A stretch of DNA of 37,312 nucleotides from an uncultured Elusimicrobia bacterium (GTDB taxonomy: Bacteria; Elusimicrobiota; Endomicrobiia; Endomicrobiales; Endomicrobiaceae), in contig CAMVLN010000003.1 of NCBI GenBank assembly GCA_947168325.1, forward strand, positions 1 through 37,312, written 5' to 3'. Shown in pieces: positions 10,084 to 19,068 of this stretch. The notes below the pieces were generated by a model. The model searched no databases and was not told where the DNA came from. It saw only the letters and a list, made by a program, of their open reading frames with translations. Position numbers and translations under genes: made by a program. The stretch's first letter is position 1; each line of letters opens with the position of its first letter.

Positions 10084-12834
10084 TTAATTATTATCCACAA
10101 CACTCTCTTCATTATTTTCTTTGTCTTTCAATACAATAATCTCTACTCTTCTATTTAATTGTCTTCCCGAATCTGTTTCATTTGTTGCAACAGGATTGCT
10201 TTCTCCATAGCCTACAACTGAAACTCTATCTCTATCAATTCCTAGTTTTACTAAATAATTTGCAACTGCTTCTGCTCTTTTTTCCGACAATTTCTGATTA
10301 TACTCCTCTGTTCCCTTACTATCAGTATGACCTTCTATACTTAAATTCTGGTATCCATAAGAACCCAAAATTCTTACAGCTTCTCTAAGTTTCTTATCCG
10401 CACTTGATTTTACATTTGATTTATCAAAGTCAAAAAGAACTTCGCAAGCAAAAGATAATTTTATACCTCTATCTATTTTCTCTACTTTTATTCTAGGAGA
10501 CAACACATTCATTTTACAAACATTAGACTTTGCTATATTACCAAATGTATCAGAAATTATCAACTCTATATCATAAGCCCCATCAGAAACATATTTATTC
10601 TCAAAGTCTTTCCCATTCCATTTTATAGACTTCGGACATTCTCCAAAACCGTCAAAAGATTTAACTATCTTAGAAGTTGCTACATCTACTATCCCAATTT
10701 TCCAACTTGCTACACCACTTTCATCATATGCTACAGGATAAATTTCTAAATTTTTTTCATTAGAAAACATCATTACATCAGAACTCAAACTTAAAGAGCA
10801 TGTAGGAATTTCTTCGTCCTCCTCTAATCCTCTCCTACCATCCCCAAACTTAAATAAACCATCAAATATAAGCCTAACATATGTTCTTATTTCATCAAAA
10901 GAACCTAACTCGTTCCTTGATGCTACATCCTTATCTATTTTTCTTAGTGTATACAAATCATTCTTCCTTCCACCAACATAATCTATTCCAGCAATTACAG
11001 ACTTTGAAAAATCTTTAGAAACCTGTGCATAATATAGTTCGTCAAAAGTAGAACCAAAATCTCTATGCCAGTCATACGGGCCCCAAGTATTCTTTCCATA
11101 ACCAACCATAAACTTATATGAACCTTTATAAACTGTTAAATTTGTCTTTAAATAACCTGTTATCTCCTTTACAAAAGACTCTTGTGCTGTATAAGGGGAT
11201 GACAATTTTGCGGTATCCTCTCCAACCTCAAAATCATAAACAATTTCATAATCATTAAAAAACATTCTTGTCAAAAATAGAAAAGATCCTAAATATCTTT
11301 TTGTAGGCAAAGCTCCACTTACCGCATGACCAGAAAAATTCTCCCACACAATATCATCATTTTCATCTCTATATACTTGTTTATCCGTTCCACCTAAATA
11401 TCTAGTTAACCTAAACTGTGTAGCAAAAGTAAAAGATGCATCTTCTTGTGGATTTAAATTCCATGTTTCTAGTGTATTCGGTTCATACCGATAAAACCAT
11501 GTATTAGGGGTTGGATCATAAGTAAATGTAAAAGTAAACTCATCTGTATCCCTATTATCAAATCCTGTTTGAGGATTTCTCCACCATACCCAAAAAGGTT
11601 GTTTTTTTCCTCTAGCAGAAACTAAATCCACCCCATTTCCAACCTCTCCTCCATTTCCCCTTGCAGGAACTGCTTGTAAAAGAGGTTTCCTTCTCATATA
11701 AGAAAAATGCCCTGTAAAAGTTTTAGTTATAGCTTGTTGAACTGAAACATCCAACTGTTGCTTATTCCCAGCAGAAAGCCCTTCATACAAAAACTTTGCT
11801 CCAACAACATCAAAAAATAAACTTTTTGGAATAGATATTTTTGCTGCCCCACCAAAAGCATCTGCAAAAACAGTTTTATCCTGTTTAATCACTAAATCCG
11901 TCCCATATGTCCCTTCACCAAAATTAACTACAGAATCTACATAATCATAAGTTTCATCCATTCTAAAAGGCCTAAACTTTGTACCTATTTCTAATGTGCT
12001 TTCGCCCAACTTAAAATCTGTACTAATCTCTGCTGTTCTCATCCTTTCATTTTCATCACCATAAGGAATGACATGGTCTGCATAAAAGAAATTAAAATTA
12101 CTACCAAAAATATTTTTATACTTCAAATAAAAACCCTCTTTATAGTCAGTTATTGGCTCACCATATTGCAATTCAATATTTCCAACTTTTCCTTCTATAT
12201 TTAACTGATACCATTCAGGAACACTTCTGCCAGTTATCATAAGTAAATTATACGGGTCAGTCTCTGCATGATAGATATTGAATAAATCTCCATCATACCC
12301 CCAATGATAATGAAATTGATTTCTGTTATATTGCAATTTCGCCCAGTCGTTATGAACTTCTACATTTGCCGTATTCCAAGAAAAATGCGGAAAAATCTGA
12401 CCTTCATCAAACATTCTATGAGGATGATTTAATGAAGTCCAATATCTAGAAGCATAATCTGCAATAAAACTTAAACCAAATTGCATACTTGCCCAACTTG
12501 CTGGCTTAAAAGCTACATCTAAAAATAAAGTCTGTCCCCAACGATCTTTCCAAGACTGATCTTTTAATGATTTATTTGAAGAATCATACCTAAAAAAATT
12601 ATTTAAAGAACTAGGAGATGTATACCACCCATCACCCATTCTATTAAAAATTCCCTCAAGCAAAAGCTCTGCTCTAACAGCGACATCATAAGTATCTAAA
12701 TATTCTGTACCAATAAAACCCAGCACCTGCCTAAAATCCCCTCTAGGGTCAAAGGCAGAGCCACTACTTGCGAACAAAAACACATTCATAATCAATAAAA
12801 AAATGATGACCAGAACACATTTCTTTAAAAACAT
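10084..12834 (-). CDS. Large outer-membrane protein: predicted beta-barrel, Ig/FlgD-like segment, C-terminal OmpA peptidoglycan-binding domain
   Basis: 916 aa; signal peptide; many aromatic alternating beta strands; C-terminal VLFDFDKSNVKSSADKKLREAVRIL...LSIEGHTDSKGTEEYNQKLSEKRAEAVANYLVKLGIDRDRVSVVGYGESNPVATNET...NRRVEIIV. Confidence 0.9.
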   Translation of the reverse strand: MFLKKCVLVIIFLLIMNVFLFASSGSAFDPRGDFRQVLGFIGTEYLDTYDVAVRAELLLEGIFNRMGDGWYTSPSSLNNFFRYDSSNKSLKDQSWKDRWGQTLFLDVAFKPASWASMQFGLSFIADYASRYWTSLNHPHRMFDEGQIFPHFSWNTANVEVHNDWAKLQYNRNQFHYHWGYDGDLFNIYHAETDPYNLLMITGRSVPEWYQLNIEGKVGNIELQYGEPITDYKEGFYLKYKNIFGSNFNFFYADHVIPYGDENERMRTAEISTDFKLGESTLEIGTKFRPFRMDETYDYVDSVVNFGEGTYGTDLVIKQDKTVFADAFGGAAKISIPKSLFFDVVGAKFLYEGLSAGNKQQLDVSVQQAITKTFTGHFSYMRRKPLLQAVPARGNGGEVGNGVDLVSARGKKQPFWVWWRNPQTGFDNRDTDEFTFTFTYDPTPNTWFYRYEPNTLETWNLNPQEDASFTFATQFRLTRYLGGTDKQVYRDENDDIVWENFSGHAVSGALPTKRYLGSFLFLTRMFFNDYEIVYDFEVGEDTAKLSSPYTAQESFVKEITGYLKTNLTVYKGSYKFMVGYGKNTWGPYDWHRDFGSTFDELYYAQVSKDFSKSVIAGIDYVGGRKNDLYTLRKIDKDVASRNELGSFDEIRTYVRLIFDGLFKFGDGRRGLEEDEEIPTCSLSLSSDVMMFSNEKNLEIYPVAYDESGVASWKIGIVDVATSKIVKSFDGFGECPKSIKWNGKDFENKYVSDGAYDIELIISDTFGNIAKSNVCKMNVLSPRIKVEKIDRGIKLSFACEVLFDFDKSNVKSSADKKLREAVRILGSYGYQNLSIEGHTDSKGTEEYNQKLSEKRAEAVANYLVKLGIDRDRVSVVGYGESNPVATNETDSGRQLNRRVEIIVLKDKENNEESVVDNN

Positions 12835-13100
12835 GGTTTGCCAATTGTACTATATTTTTTATTTAAAGTCAAGTATAACATGGGCTAAAGATATATCCGA
12901 TATCCGTTTTTGACAAGATAAAAAGAAAGAACGGAGGAAGAAAAAGAAAAAGGAATAATAAATTACTAACTGTTTCGCACCTTTATTTTGTGTTTTTGGT
13001 TCAGCAAAAAACAACTTGTTGAACAAAACGATATATTCATAAATATAATGAAAGTAAAAATAAGTTTTAATTTTTTCATTGATTTAATTCTTATTTTTCA

Positions 13101-14144
13101 TTATTTCAAGTATGTTTTGAAAAATTTTTCTATTTTATCAAAAGGAATTATGTCTGTTCTATCGTACAAATCTGTGTGGTTTGCACCAGAAATAATCATT
13201 ATTTCTTTGTTATCTTTATATTTACTACCTTTACCTTGAACCATATCTATATAAGCATCTTTACTAAAATAACAAGAATGTGCTTTTTCTCCATGTATCA
13301 TTAAAACTGCACTTCTTATTTCTTTAGTAAAAATAAGTTCTGGTGTATTTATAAATGAAAGTGCAGATGTTTTATTCCACCCTGTATTTGAATTTAAACT
13401 TCTTTTGTGATATCCTCTAGGTGTTTTGTAATATGCATAATAATCTTTCACGAATTGTGGTGCATCTTGTGGTAGTGGATCAACTACTCCGCCAGCAAGT
13501 TCGTATTTTCCGTTTTTAAAATCTTTTATTCTTTGTGCATTTAAACTTTGTTTTAAAGAATAAAGTTCATCTTCTGACATTTTATCAAAATAGCCATTAT
13601 GGTTTACTCTACTCATATTATACATTGTGGAAGTAACTGTGGCTTTTATTCTTGTATCTATACTTGCAGTATTTAAAGCAAGACCTCCCCACCCACAAAT
13701 ACCAATAATACCTATTTTTTCAGGATTAATATTTTCTTGAACAGACAAAAAATCTACTGCTGCTTGAAAATCTTCTGTATTTATATCCGGGGAAGCTACA
13801 TATCTTGGCATACCTTTACTTTCCCCTGTAAATGAAGGATCAAATGCTAATGCAACAAAACCCCTTTCTGCCATAGTTTGTGCATATAAACCAGAAGATT
13901 GTTCTTTTACAGCACCAAATGGTCCTGAAACTGCAATTGCTGCCAATTTGTTTCCTTTTTTATATGTTTTAGGTATATACAAATCTCCTACAAGTTCTAT
14001 ACCAAATCTATTTTTAAAACTTACCTTTTTAACATTTACTTTATTACTTTGTGTAAAAACTTTGTCCCAACTTGCTTGTGCCATACTTAATCCCCCAGAA
14101 ATTAATATTAGTGCTAACAAACTTACTGTTAAATTCTTAAACAT
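13101..14144 (-). CDS. Secreted alpha/beta hydrolase (dienelactone-hydrolase-like)
   Basis: 347 aa; signal peptide; VKKVSFKNRFGIELVGDLYIPK, nucleophile elbow GICGWGG, SGANHTDLYDR; AAGGAGG RBS. Confidence 0.85.
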   Translation of the reverse strand: MFKNLTVSLLALILISGGLSMAQASWDKVFTQSNKVNVKKVSFKNRFGIELVGDLYIPKTYKKGNKLAAIAVSGPFGAVKEQSSGLYAQTMAERGFVALAFDPSFTGESKGMPRYVASPDINTEDFQAAVDFLSVQENINPEKIGIIGICGWGGLALNTASIDTRIKATVTSTMYNMSRVNHNGYFDKMSEDELYSLKQSLNAQRIKDFKNGKYELAGGVVDPLPQDAPQFVKDYYAYYKTPRGYHKRSLNSNTGWNKTSALSFINTPELIFTKEIRSAVLMIHGEKAHSCYFSKDAYIDMVQGKGSKYKDNKEIMIISGANHTDLYDRTDIIPFDKIEKFFKTYLK

Positions 14145-14157
14145 ACCTATATCCTCC

Positions 14158-14757
14158 TTATTTTATTTCTATTTGCTTTATAACTTTTGCAGGATTTCCA
14201 ACCGCTATTGAATTTGCAGGAATATTTTTTGTTACAACACTTCCAGCACCAATAACAGCACCATCACCTATTGTAACTCCAGGTAAAATTGTACAATCTG
14301 ATCCTATCCAAACATTCTTACATATTTTTACCGGATTAGGATGTAAATTTGCTCTTTTATTGGGATTAAAATCGTGGTTCAATGTTGCAATTGTTGTATT
14401 ATGACCTATTAAAGAACCATCACCTATTTCTATTCCACCCTGATCTTGAAAACGGCAACATGCATTTATAAAAACATTTTTACCAATTTTAATATTTTTA
14501 CCACAATCTGTATAAAAAGGGGGAAAACATCTAAAAGATTTATCTACTTGTGTTCCTGTAAGTTTTGAAAACAGCTCAACTATTTGTTGTGGAGTATTGT
14601 ACTTATTATTTATTTCATTTGTTACTTTAAGTGCTTCTTGAGCAAATTTATGAAATATTATAAACATTTCAGAACCGTCACAAATTTCTTCTTTTGTTGC
14701 CATAGCTTTTCTTAGTTTTTCTATATCTTTTATTAATTTTGTATTTGTATTATTCAT
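14158..14757 (-). CDS. Hexapeptide-repeat sugar O-acetyltransferase (maltose/galactoside acetyltransferase-like)
   Basis: 199 aa; left-handed beta-helix hexapeptides, NKRANLHPNPVKICKNVWIGSDCTILPGVTIGDGAVIGAGSVVTKNIPANSIAVGNPAKVIK. Confidence 0.92.
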   Translation of the reverse strand: MNNTNTKLIKDIEKLRKAMATKEEICDGSEMFIIFHKFAQEALKVTNEINNKYNTPQQIVELFSKLTGTQVDKSFRCFPPFYTDCGKNIKIGKNVFINACCRFQDQGGIEIGDGSLIGHNTTIATLNHDFNPNKRANLHPNPVKICKNVWIGSDCTILPGVTIGDGAVIGAGSVVTKNIPANSIAVGNPAKVIKQIEIK

Positions 14758-14848
14758 AATATATTTTCCTTTTTTTATAATTATTGCTTATTATTTTAAA
14801 AATAGCAAATACTTATATTTTATATTTATATATGCTTGAAAAGCATAA

Positions 14849-15058
14849 TATAAAAATGCTGGTTTAATGGTAAATTCTGGTGTAGGATATGCTATAACTT
14901 TAGATAAATTAGTAAATATAACTTCAAATTCAAACTTAATTTTTAAACCTTTAAGTCCAAAACTTGAATCAAGATGGAATATAGTTTGGAAAAAATCTAC
15001 ATTATTTTCTTCAGCAACAAAAATGTTTTTAAAAAAACTTAACAAATTGTGTAAATAG
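14849..15058 (+). pseudogene. C-terminal remnant of a LysR-family regulator (substrate-binding domain end)
   Basis: YKNAGLMVNSGVGYAITLDKLVNITSNSNLIFKPLSPKLESRWNIVWKKSTLFSSATKMFLKKLNKLCK reads like the last ~65 aa of LysR proteins; in-frame TGA and TAA immediately upstream and no N-terminal half present. Confidence 0.75.
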
Positions 15059-15255
15059 TAAAAATCAATTTAATTTATATACAAAGCTAATGACATAAAG
15101 TTAGTATTGGTTAATTTAAAATATTTAATACAAAAAATATATTGTAATAAAAACACTTTAAAAATTAATCTGGTATATGTTTTAATATATATTTAAATCA
15201 TTGTATATTTTATTTACAAACTATAAATTATATAATCTGCAAAAGAGGAGATTTT

Positions 15256-16041
15256 ATGAATAATAAAAATGTAAGTATTTATGTTTTTTCTGGAACAGGG
15301 AACACTCTTTTAATAGCAAATAAAATTTCTGAAATATTTAATAATAATTCTTGCCAAAGTAAAGTTTATAGAATGGAAGCTATTGATTGTAGAAATATAA
15401 ACTTAAATTCTACAATTGGTATTGGATGGCCAGTTGCTTTTTGGAATACATACCCATTAGTAAGAAACTGGATAGACAATTTGCCAGATGGCAACAATAC
15501 AGAAGTGTTTTTGTTTGATACAATGGGTGACAGTTCTTGTAAAATGATAGCACATATCGCAAAGATATTAGAAAAGAAAAATTATAAAATTATAGGAGCA
15601 AAAGGTTTTATAATGCCAAACAATTTTTTGCTTGTTTTAAAAGATTTAAAAAACAAAGAAAGAATAGAAAAAACATTTAAAAAAGTTGAACTATACATAA
15701 AAGATGTAATAGCTGGTAACGGCAAAATTTCTAAACCAAATATTTTTTCTTTTATAGCATTTAAAATAACAAGTTTTATTACAACAAAATTATGGCTTAC
15801 AAAACTTGCAAAAAAAATAATGAAATTTAAAGTAGATAAAAATAAATGCAATAGATGTGGAATTTGTGCAAATCTTTGCCCTACAGAAAATATAGAGGTA
15901 AAAGATTTTGTGCACTTTAAAGATAAATGTATTTTCTGTTTAAGATGTGTATCTTATTGCCCGCAACAAACAATGAGCAACAAAATATTGCTTAAAACTT
16001 ATAGAGCAACAGAAATTGGAGATATAAAATGGAAACAATAA
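15256..16041 (+). CDS. EFR1-family flavodoxin-ferredoxin fusion protein
   Basis: 261 aa; N-terminal flavodoxin-like YVFSGTGNTLLIANKI; C-terminal CNRCGICANLCPTEN and CIFCLRCVSYCPQQT, two 4Fe-4S motifs; GAGGAG RBS. Confidence 0.92.
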   Translation: MNNKNVSIYVFSGTGNTLLIANKISEIFNNNSCQSKVYRMEAIDCRNINLNSTIGIGWPVAFWNTYPLVRNWIDNLPDGNNTEVFLFDTMGDSSCKMIAHIAKILEKKNYKIIGAKGFIMPNNFLLVLKDLKNKERIEKTFKKVELYIKDVIAGNGKISKPNIFSFIAFKITSFITTKLWLTKLAKKIMKFKVDKNKCNRCGICANLCPTENIEVKDFVHFKDKCIFCLRCVSYCPQQTMSNKILLKTYRATEIGDIKWKQ

Positions 16042-16301
16042 TAATAGACATTTTAGGATATCTTTCAGCAACATTTACAACAATAGCATTTTTGCCACAA
16101 ATAATAAAAACTATTAAAACAAAATCTGCAAAAGATGTTTCTATGGGAATGTTTGTATTTTTTACGACAGGTGTATTTTTATGGATAATTTATGGAGCTT
16201 TAACTAATACTATGCCGTTAATAATTGCAAATTCAGTAATATTTTGTTTATCACTTATACAAATTATTTTGAAAATTAAATACGACAAAATTAAAAACTA
16301 A
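16029..16301 (+). CDS. SemiSWEET-type (PQ-loop/MtN3) sugar transporter
   Basis: 90 aa, three TM helices; GYLSATFTTIAFLPQIIKTIKTKSAKDVSMGMFVFFTTGVFLWIIYGALTNTMPLIIAN. Confidence 0.92.
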   Translation: METIIIDILGYLSATFTTIAFLPQIIKTIKTKSAKDVSMGMFVFFTTGVFLWIIYGALTNTMPLIIANSVIFCLSLIQIILKIKYDKIKN

Positions 16302-16336
16302 AAGATAAAAAACTTCTTTTCATCATTTTGTTTTAA

Positions 16337-17497
16337 TTACTTGTTTAAAAAAAGTTTTGCTGTGTTTGCCAAAAATTTTGCCCCACCAACGAGAGCTTTT
16401 TCATCTAAATCAAATTTAGCATGATGCCAAGGATAAGAAGTAGCTTTATTTGAAGATGTACCTATATAAACAAAAGCACCTTTAATTTCTTTTAAATATT
16501 CTGCAAAATCTTCGCCACCCATAGAAGGATTTTGTAACATTTCAATATTTTTATTACCATAGCATTGTTTGGCACTTTCAAAACATAATTTTACAATACA
16601 ATCATCATTTATCAAGGGAATATTTAATATTTGATAATTTAATGTATATGTTATAGAATAACTTTTGCAAATACCTTGTAATCTTTTTATCATTTCTTTT
16701 TTAATAAGCTCTCTTGTTTTTACACTAAAAGTTCTAACAGTTCCTACAATTTTCACTTTATCTGCAATTATATTATATTGTTTGCCACCTTCAATTTTTC
16801 CAACACTAACTACAGCAGGTTCAACAGGGTTTATTACCCTTGAAACAATAGTTTGTAAAGACATTATAAACTCACATGCAGCAACAATAGAATCTTTTGA
16901 TAAATGAGGATAAGCTCCATGCCCTAGTAAACCTTTTATTTCTATAACAAACTCATCTACTCCTGCCATCATAGCACCATATTTCAATGCAATTTTTCCA
17001 GTTTTTAGCCAAGGACTTACATGAGCACCTATTATGCAATCAACCTTATTTTTAGATAAAACACCCTCTTTAATCATATATTTAGAACCACCAGCTGTTT
17101 CTTCATCTAACTGAAAAGTGAATTGAACTTTACCAGAAAATTCTTTTTTTTGTTTAGCTAAAATCATTGCTGCACCTAACAACATTGTTGTGTTTCCATC
17201 ATGCCCACAAGCATGCATTATGCCATCATTTTGTGATTTATAGGAATGATTATTTTCTTCCTGTATTGGCAAGGCATCTAAATCTGCCCTTAAAGCTATA
17301 GTTTTTTTATTATTAGAATTATTTTTTGCCCCTTCTAATATTCCAACAACTCCGGTTTTACATAATCTATATGTTTTTATTCCTAAATTGTTTAAATATT
17401 TTTCTACTAAGTTAGCTGTTTTAAATTCTTTATTACTAAGTTCAGGATTTTTATGAATAGTTCTTCTAATATTTTTTAATGTTTCAAATAAGTTCAT
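16337..17497 (-). CDS. M20 family amidohydrolase / N-acyl-amino-acid deacylase
   Basis: 386 aa; RRTIHKNPELSNKEFKTA, ALRADLDALPIQEEN, HACGHDGNTTMLLGAA, MGGEDFAEYL. Confidence 0.93.
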   Translation of the reverse strand: MNLFETLKNIRRTIHKNPELSNKEFKTANLVEKYLNNLGIKTYRLCKTGVVGILEGAKNNSNNKKTIALRADLDALPIQEENNHSYKSQNDGIMHACGHDGNTTMLLGAAMILAKQKKEFSGKVQFTFQLDEETAGGSKYMIKEGVLSKNKVDCIIGAHVSPWLKTGKIALKYGAMMAGVDEFVIEIKGLLGHGAYPHLSKDSIVAACEFIMSLQTIVSRVINPVEPAVVSVGKIEGGKQYNIIADKVKIVGTVRTFSVKTRELIKKEMIKRLQGICKSYSITYTLNYQILNIPLINDDCIVKLCFESAKQCYGNKNIEMLQNPSMGGEDFAEYLKEIKGAFVYIGTSSNKATSYPWHHAKFDLDEKALVGGAKFLANTAKLFLNK

Positions 17498-17564
17498 TTT
17501 TTACCTCAATATTAAAATTGATTAAATTTTCCAAACTTTAGTTAACTAAATAGCTTACAGCTAA

Positions 17565-18464
17565 TCAAAAAATGTTCAATTCTTTACCTTTTAATTTAGT
17601 AATTGTTTTTATTGCTTTATAAATATTGTTTATTATATCTGTTGCACACATACAAGTTTGAGTTTTTTCTTTGCTTGCAAAATCTCCTGCAAGGCCATGA
17701 ATATATACTGCAGTTGCAACTTTTAATAACAAATCTTTGTTATCATTACATACAAATGCCGATATAATTCCAGTTAAAACATCACCACTTCCAGCTGTTG
17801 CCATACCGGCATTTCCTGTATTATTTACATACAATTTTTTTCCATCGCTAACAACACTATTGTGGCCTTTTAATACACAAATTATATCATTATTTTTAGC
17901 AAAAAATTTAGTTATTTTTTGCCTATAAATTTTATTATCTTTATGTTTTATACCAGATATCCTTTCAAATTCTTTTGGATGAGGAGTAACTATTATTTTT
18001 GCTTTTGAATTTTTAAATTCTTTTATCACAGAATTGTTTTGAATATTTTCTAAAGAATTTAGCCCATCAGCATCTATAGTAACATAAATATTGAAATTTT
18101 TTATTATAGATAATATTAAATTTTTTAATGACAAACTTTTACCCATTCCACAACCAATGGCAACTGAAGATATATTTTTAACTTTTATAAAATTTAAAAT
18201 TTTATTTTGAGCAGATTTTGTGATATTTTGTTTCTTTTCTTCTAAAGGTAATAGCATAATTTCAGGTTTTATGTTAGCTGAAATTGCTGTATAAGCAGAT
18301 TTACCAAAGGCAACAGTAACAAGCCCTGCACCTGAAGTTATTGCAGAATTTGCACACATAAGTGCTGCACCAGGCATATTGTAAGAGCCAGCTATTACCA
18401 AAATATGCCCATAATTATTTTTATAACTATCTTCTTTTCTATTAAAAATATCTTTTATTTGCAC
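17565..18464 (-). CDS. nnrD: ADP-dependent NAD(P)H-hydrate dehydratase (single domain)
   Basis: 299 aa; YGHILVIAGSYNMPGAALMCANSAITSGAGLVTVA, VTIDADGLNSL, VTPHPKEFERI, VVSDGKKLYVNNTGNAGMATAGSGDVLTGIISAF. Confidence 0.9.
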   Translation of the reverse strand: MQIKDIFNRKEDSYKNNYGHILVIAGSYNMPGAALMCANSAITSGAGLVTVAFGKSAYTAISANIKPEIMLLPLEEKKQNITKSAQNKILNFIKVKNISSVAIGCGMGKSLSLKNLILSIIKNFNIYVTIDADGLNSLENIQNNSVIKEFKNSKAKIIVTPHPKEFERISGIKHKDNKIYRQKITKFFAKNNDIICVLKGHNSVVSDGKKLYVNNTGNAGMATAGSGDVLTGIISAFVCNDNKDLLLKVATAVYIHGLAGDFASKEKTQTCMCATDIINNIYKAIKTITKLKGKELNIF

Positions 18465-18754
18465 AAAAATTTAGTCCGTATCTCATTATTAGATATAAAT
18501 AAATTTCAGTAAAGCAAACTAAAAACTTTAACTATTATATCTATTATAACTTCTATCTTGTAGATTATATATTATATTTGCTAATCTTTAAATCATAAAA
18601 TTTTAAAAATTTAAAATTACTATTTTTTAGTAAAATGCAATATGAAAATACAATTAATAATAAGGAATTTTTATTTTTTTTATAGATTCCCGATAGAGAC
18701 TTTTGGCAATAACAAAAAATAAAAACTTTAGATAATAACAAATACAGCAACGAC

Positions 18755-18992
18755 TGGATTGCTTCGCTTTCGCTCGTAATGACGACAACGGCAAAAAAAA
18801 GGATGTTTATTGTTTGATAGATTCCCGCTCAACTGCTTTGCGGGAATGACAACAACAATGGATTGCTTCGCTTTCGCTCGCAATGACGACAACGGCAAAA
18901 AAAAGGATGTTTATTGTTTGATAGATTCCCGCTCAACTGCTTTGCGGGAATGACAACAACAATGGATTGCTTCGCTCTGCTCGCAATGACGG
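18755..18992. repeat. 104-bp direct tandem repeat (about 2.3 copies) of two small palindromic elements
   Basis: TGGATTGCTTCGCTTTCGCTCGYAATGAC starts at 18755, 18859, 18963; alternates with ATTCCCGCTCAACTGCTTTGCGGGAAT, whose 8-bp arms are perfect. A decayed half-copy (GATTCCCGATAGAGACTTTTGGCAATAAC) lies near 18685. Confidence 0.93.
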
Positions 18993-19002
18993 CTGTTTTA
19001 AT

Positions 19003-19050
19003 AAAAAACGGCAATTTATAATCTATGTATTTTATAAATTGCCGTTTTTT
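19003..19050 (-). terminator. Strong hairpin after the giant gene (usable in both directions)
   Basis: AAAAAACGGCAATTTATAA (19003-19021) / TTATAAATTGCCGTTTTTT (19032-19050): perfect 19-bp stem, 10-nt loop, A/T-flanked. Confidence 0.88.
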
Positions 19051-19068
19051 TCTTTTTATTCCTTTCTA

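Noticed and set aside
10049-10084. Upstream ATG at 10084 for the CBM-like protein
   Set aside because: GGAGG and a clean signal peptide point to ATG at 10048.
12999-13026. Hairpin GTTCAGCAA/TTGTTGAAC as terminator
   Set aside because: Short stem with a mismatch and no clear T tail; too weak to call.
12835-13100. tRNA or other structured RNA in the larger intergenic gaps (also 15059-15255, 18465-18680)
   Set aside because: No cloverleaf, TTCRA or CCA-end patterns recognised; sequence is plain A/T-rich.
14791-15045. 84-aa minus-strand ORF
   Set aside because: Antisense to the LysR remnant; no RBS or family signal.
17565-18464. Single-domain NnrD lacking an NnrE epimerase half as unusual
   Set aside because: Stand-alone dehydratases are common; the epimerase may be elsewhere.
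18755-18992. CRISPR array
   Set aside because: Period of 104 bp with the whole unit conserved, no unique spacers, no cas genes.
18829-19014. 61-aa ORF (MPFFIKTAVIASRAKQSIVVV...)
   Set aside because: Translation of the intergenic palindromic repeats, a known source of spurious proteins.
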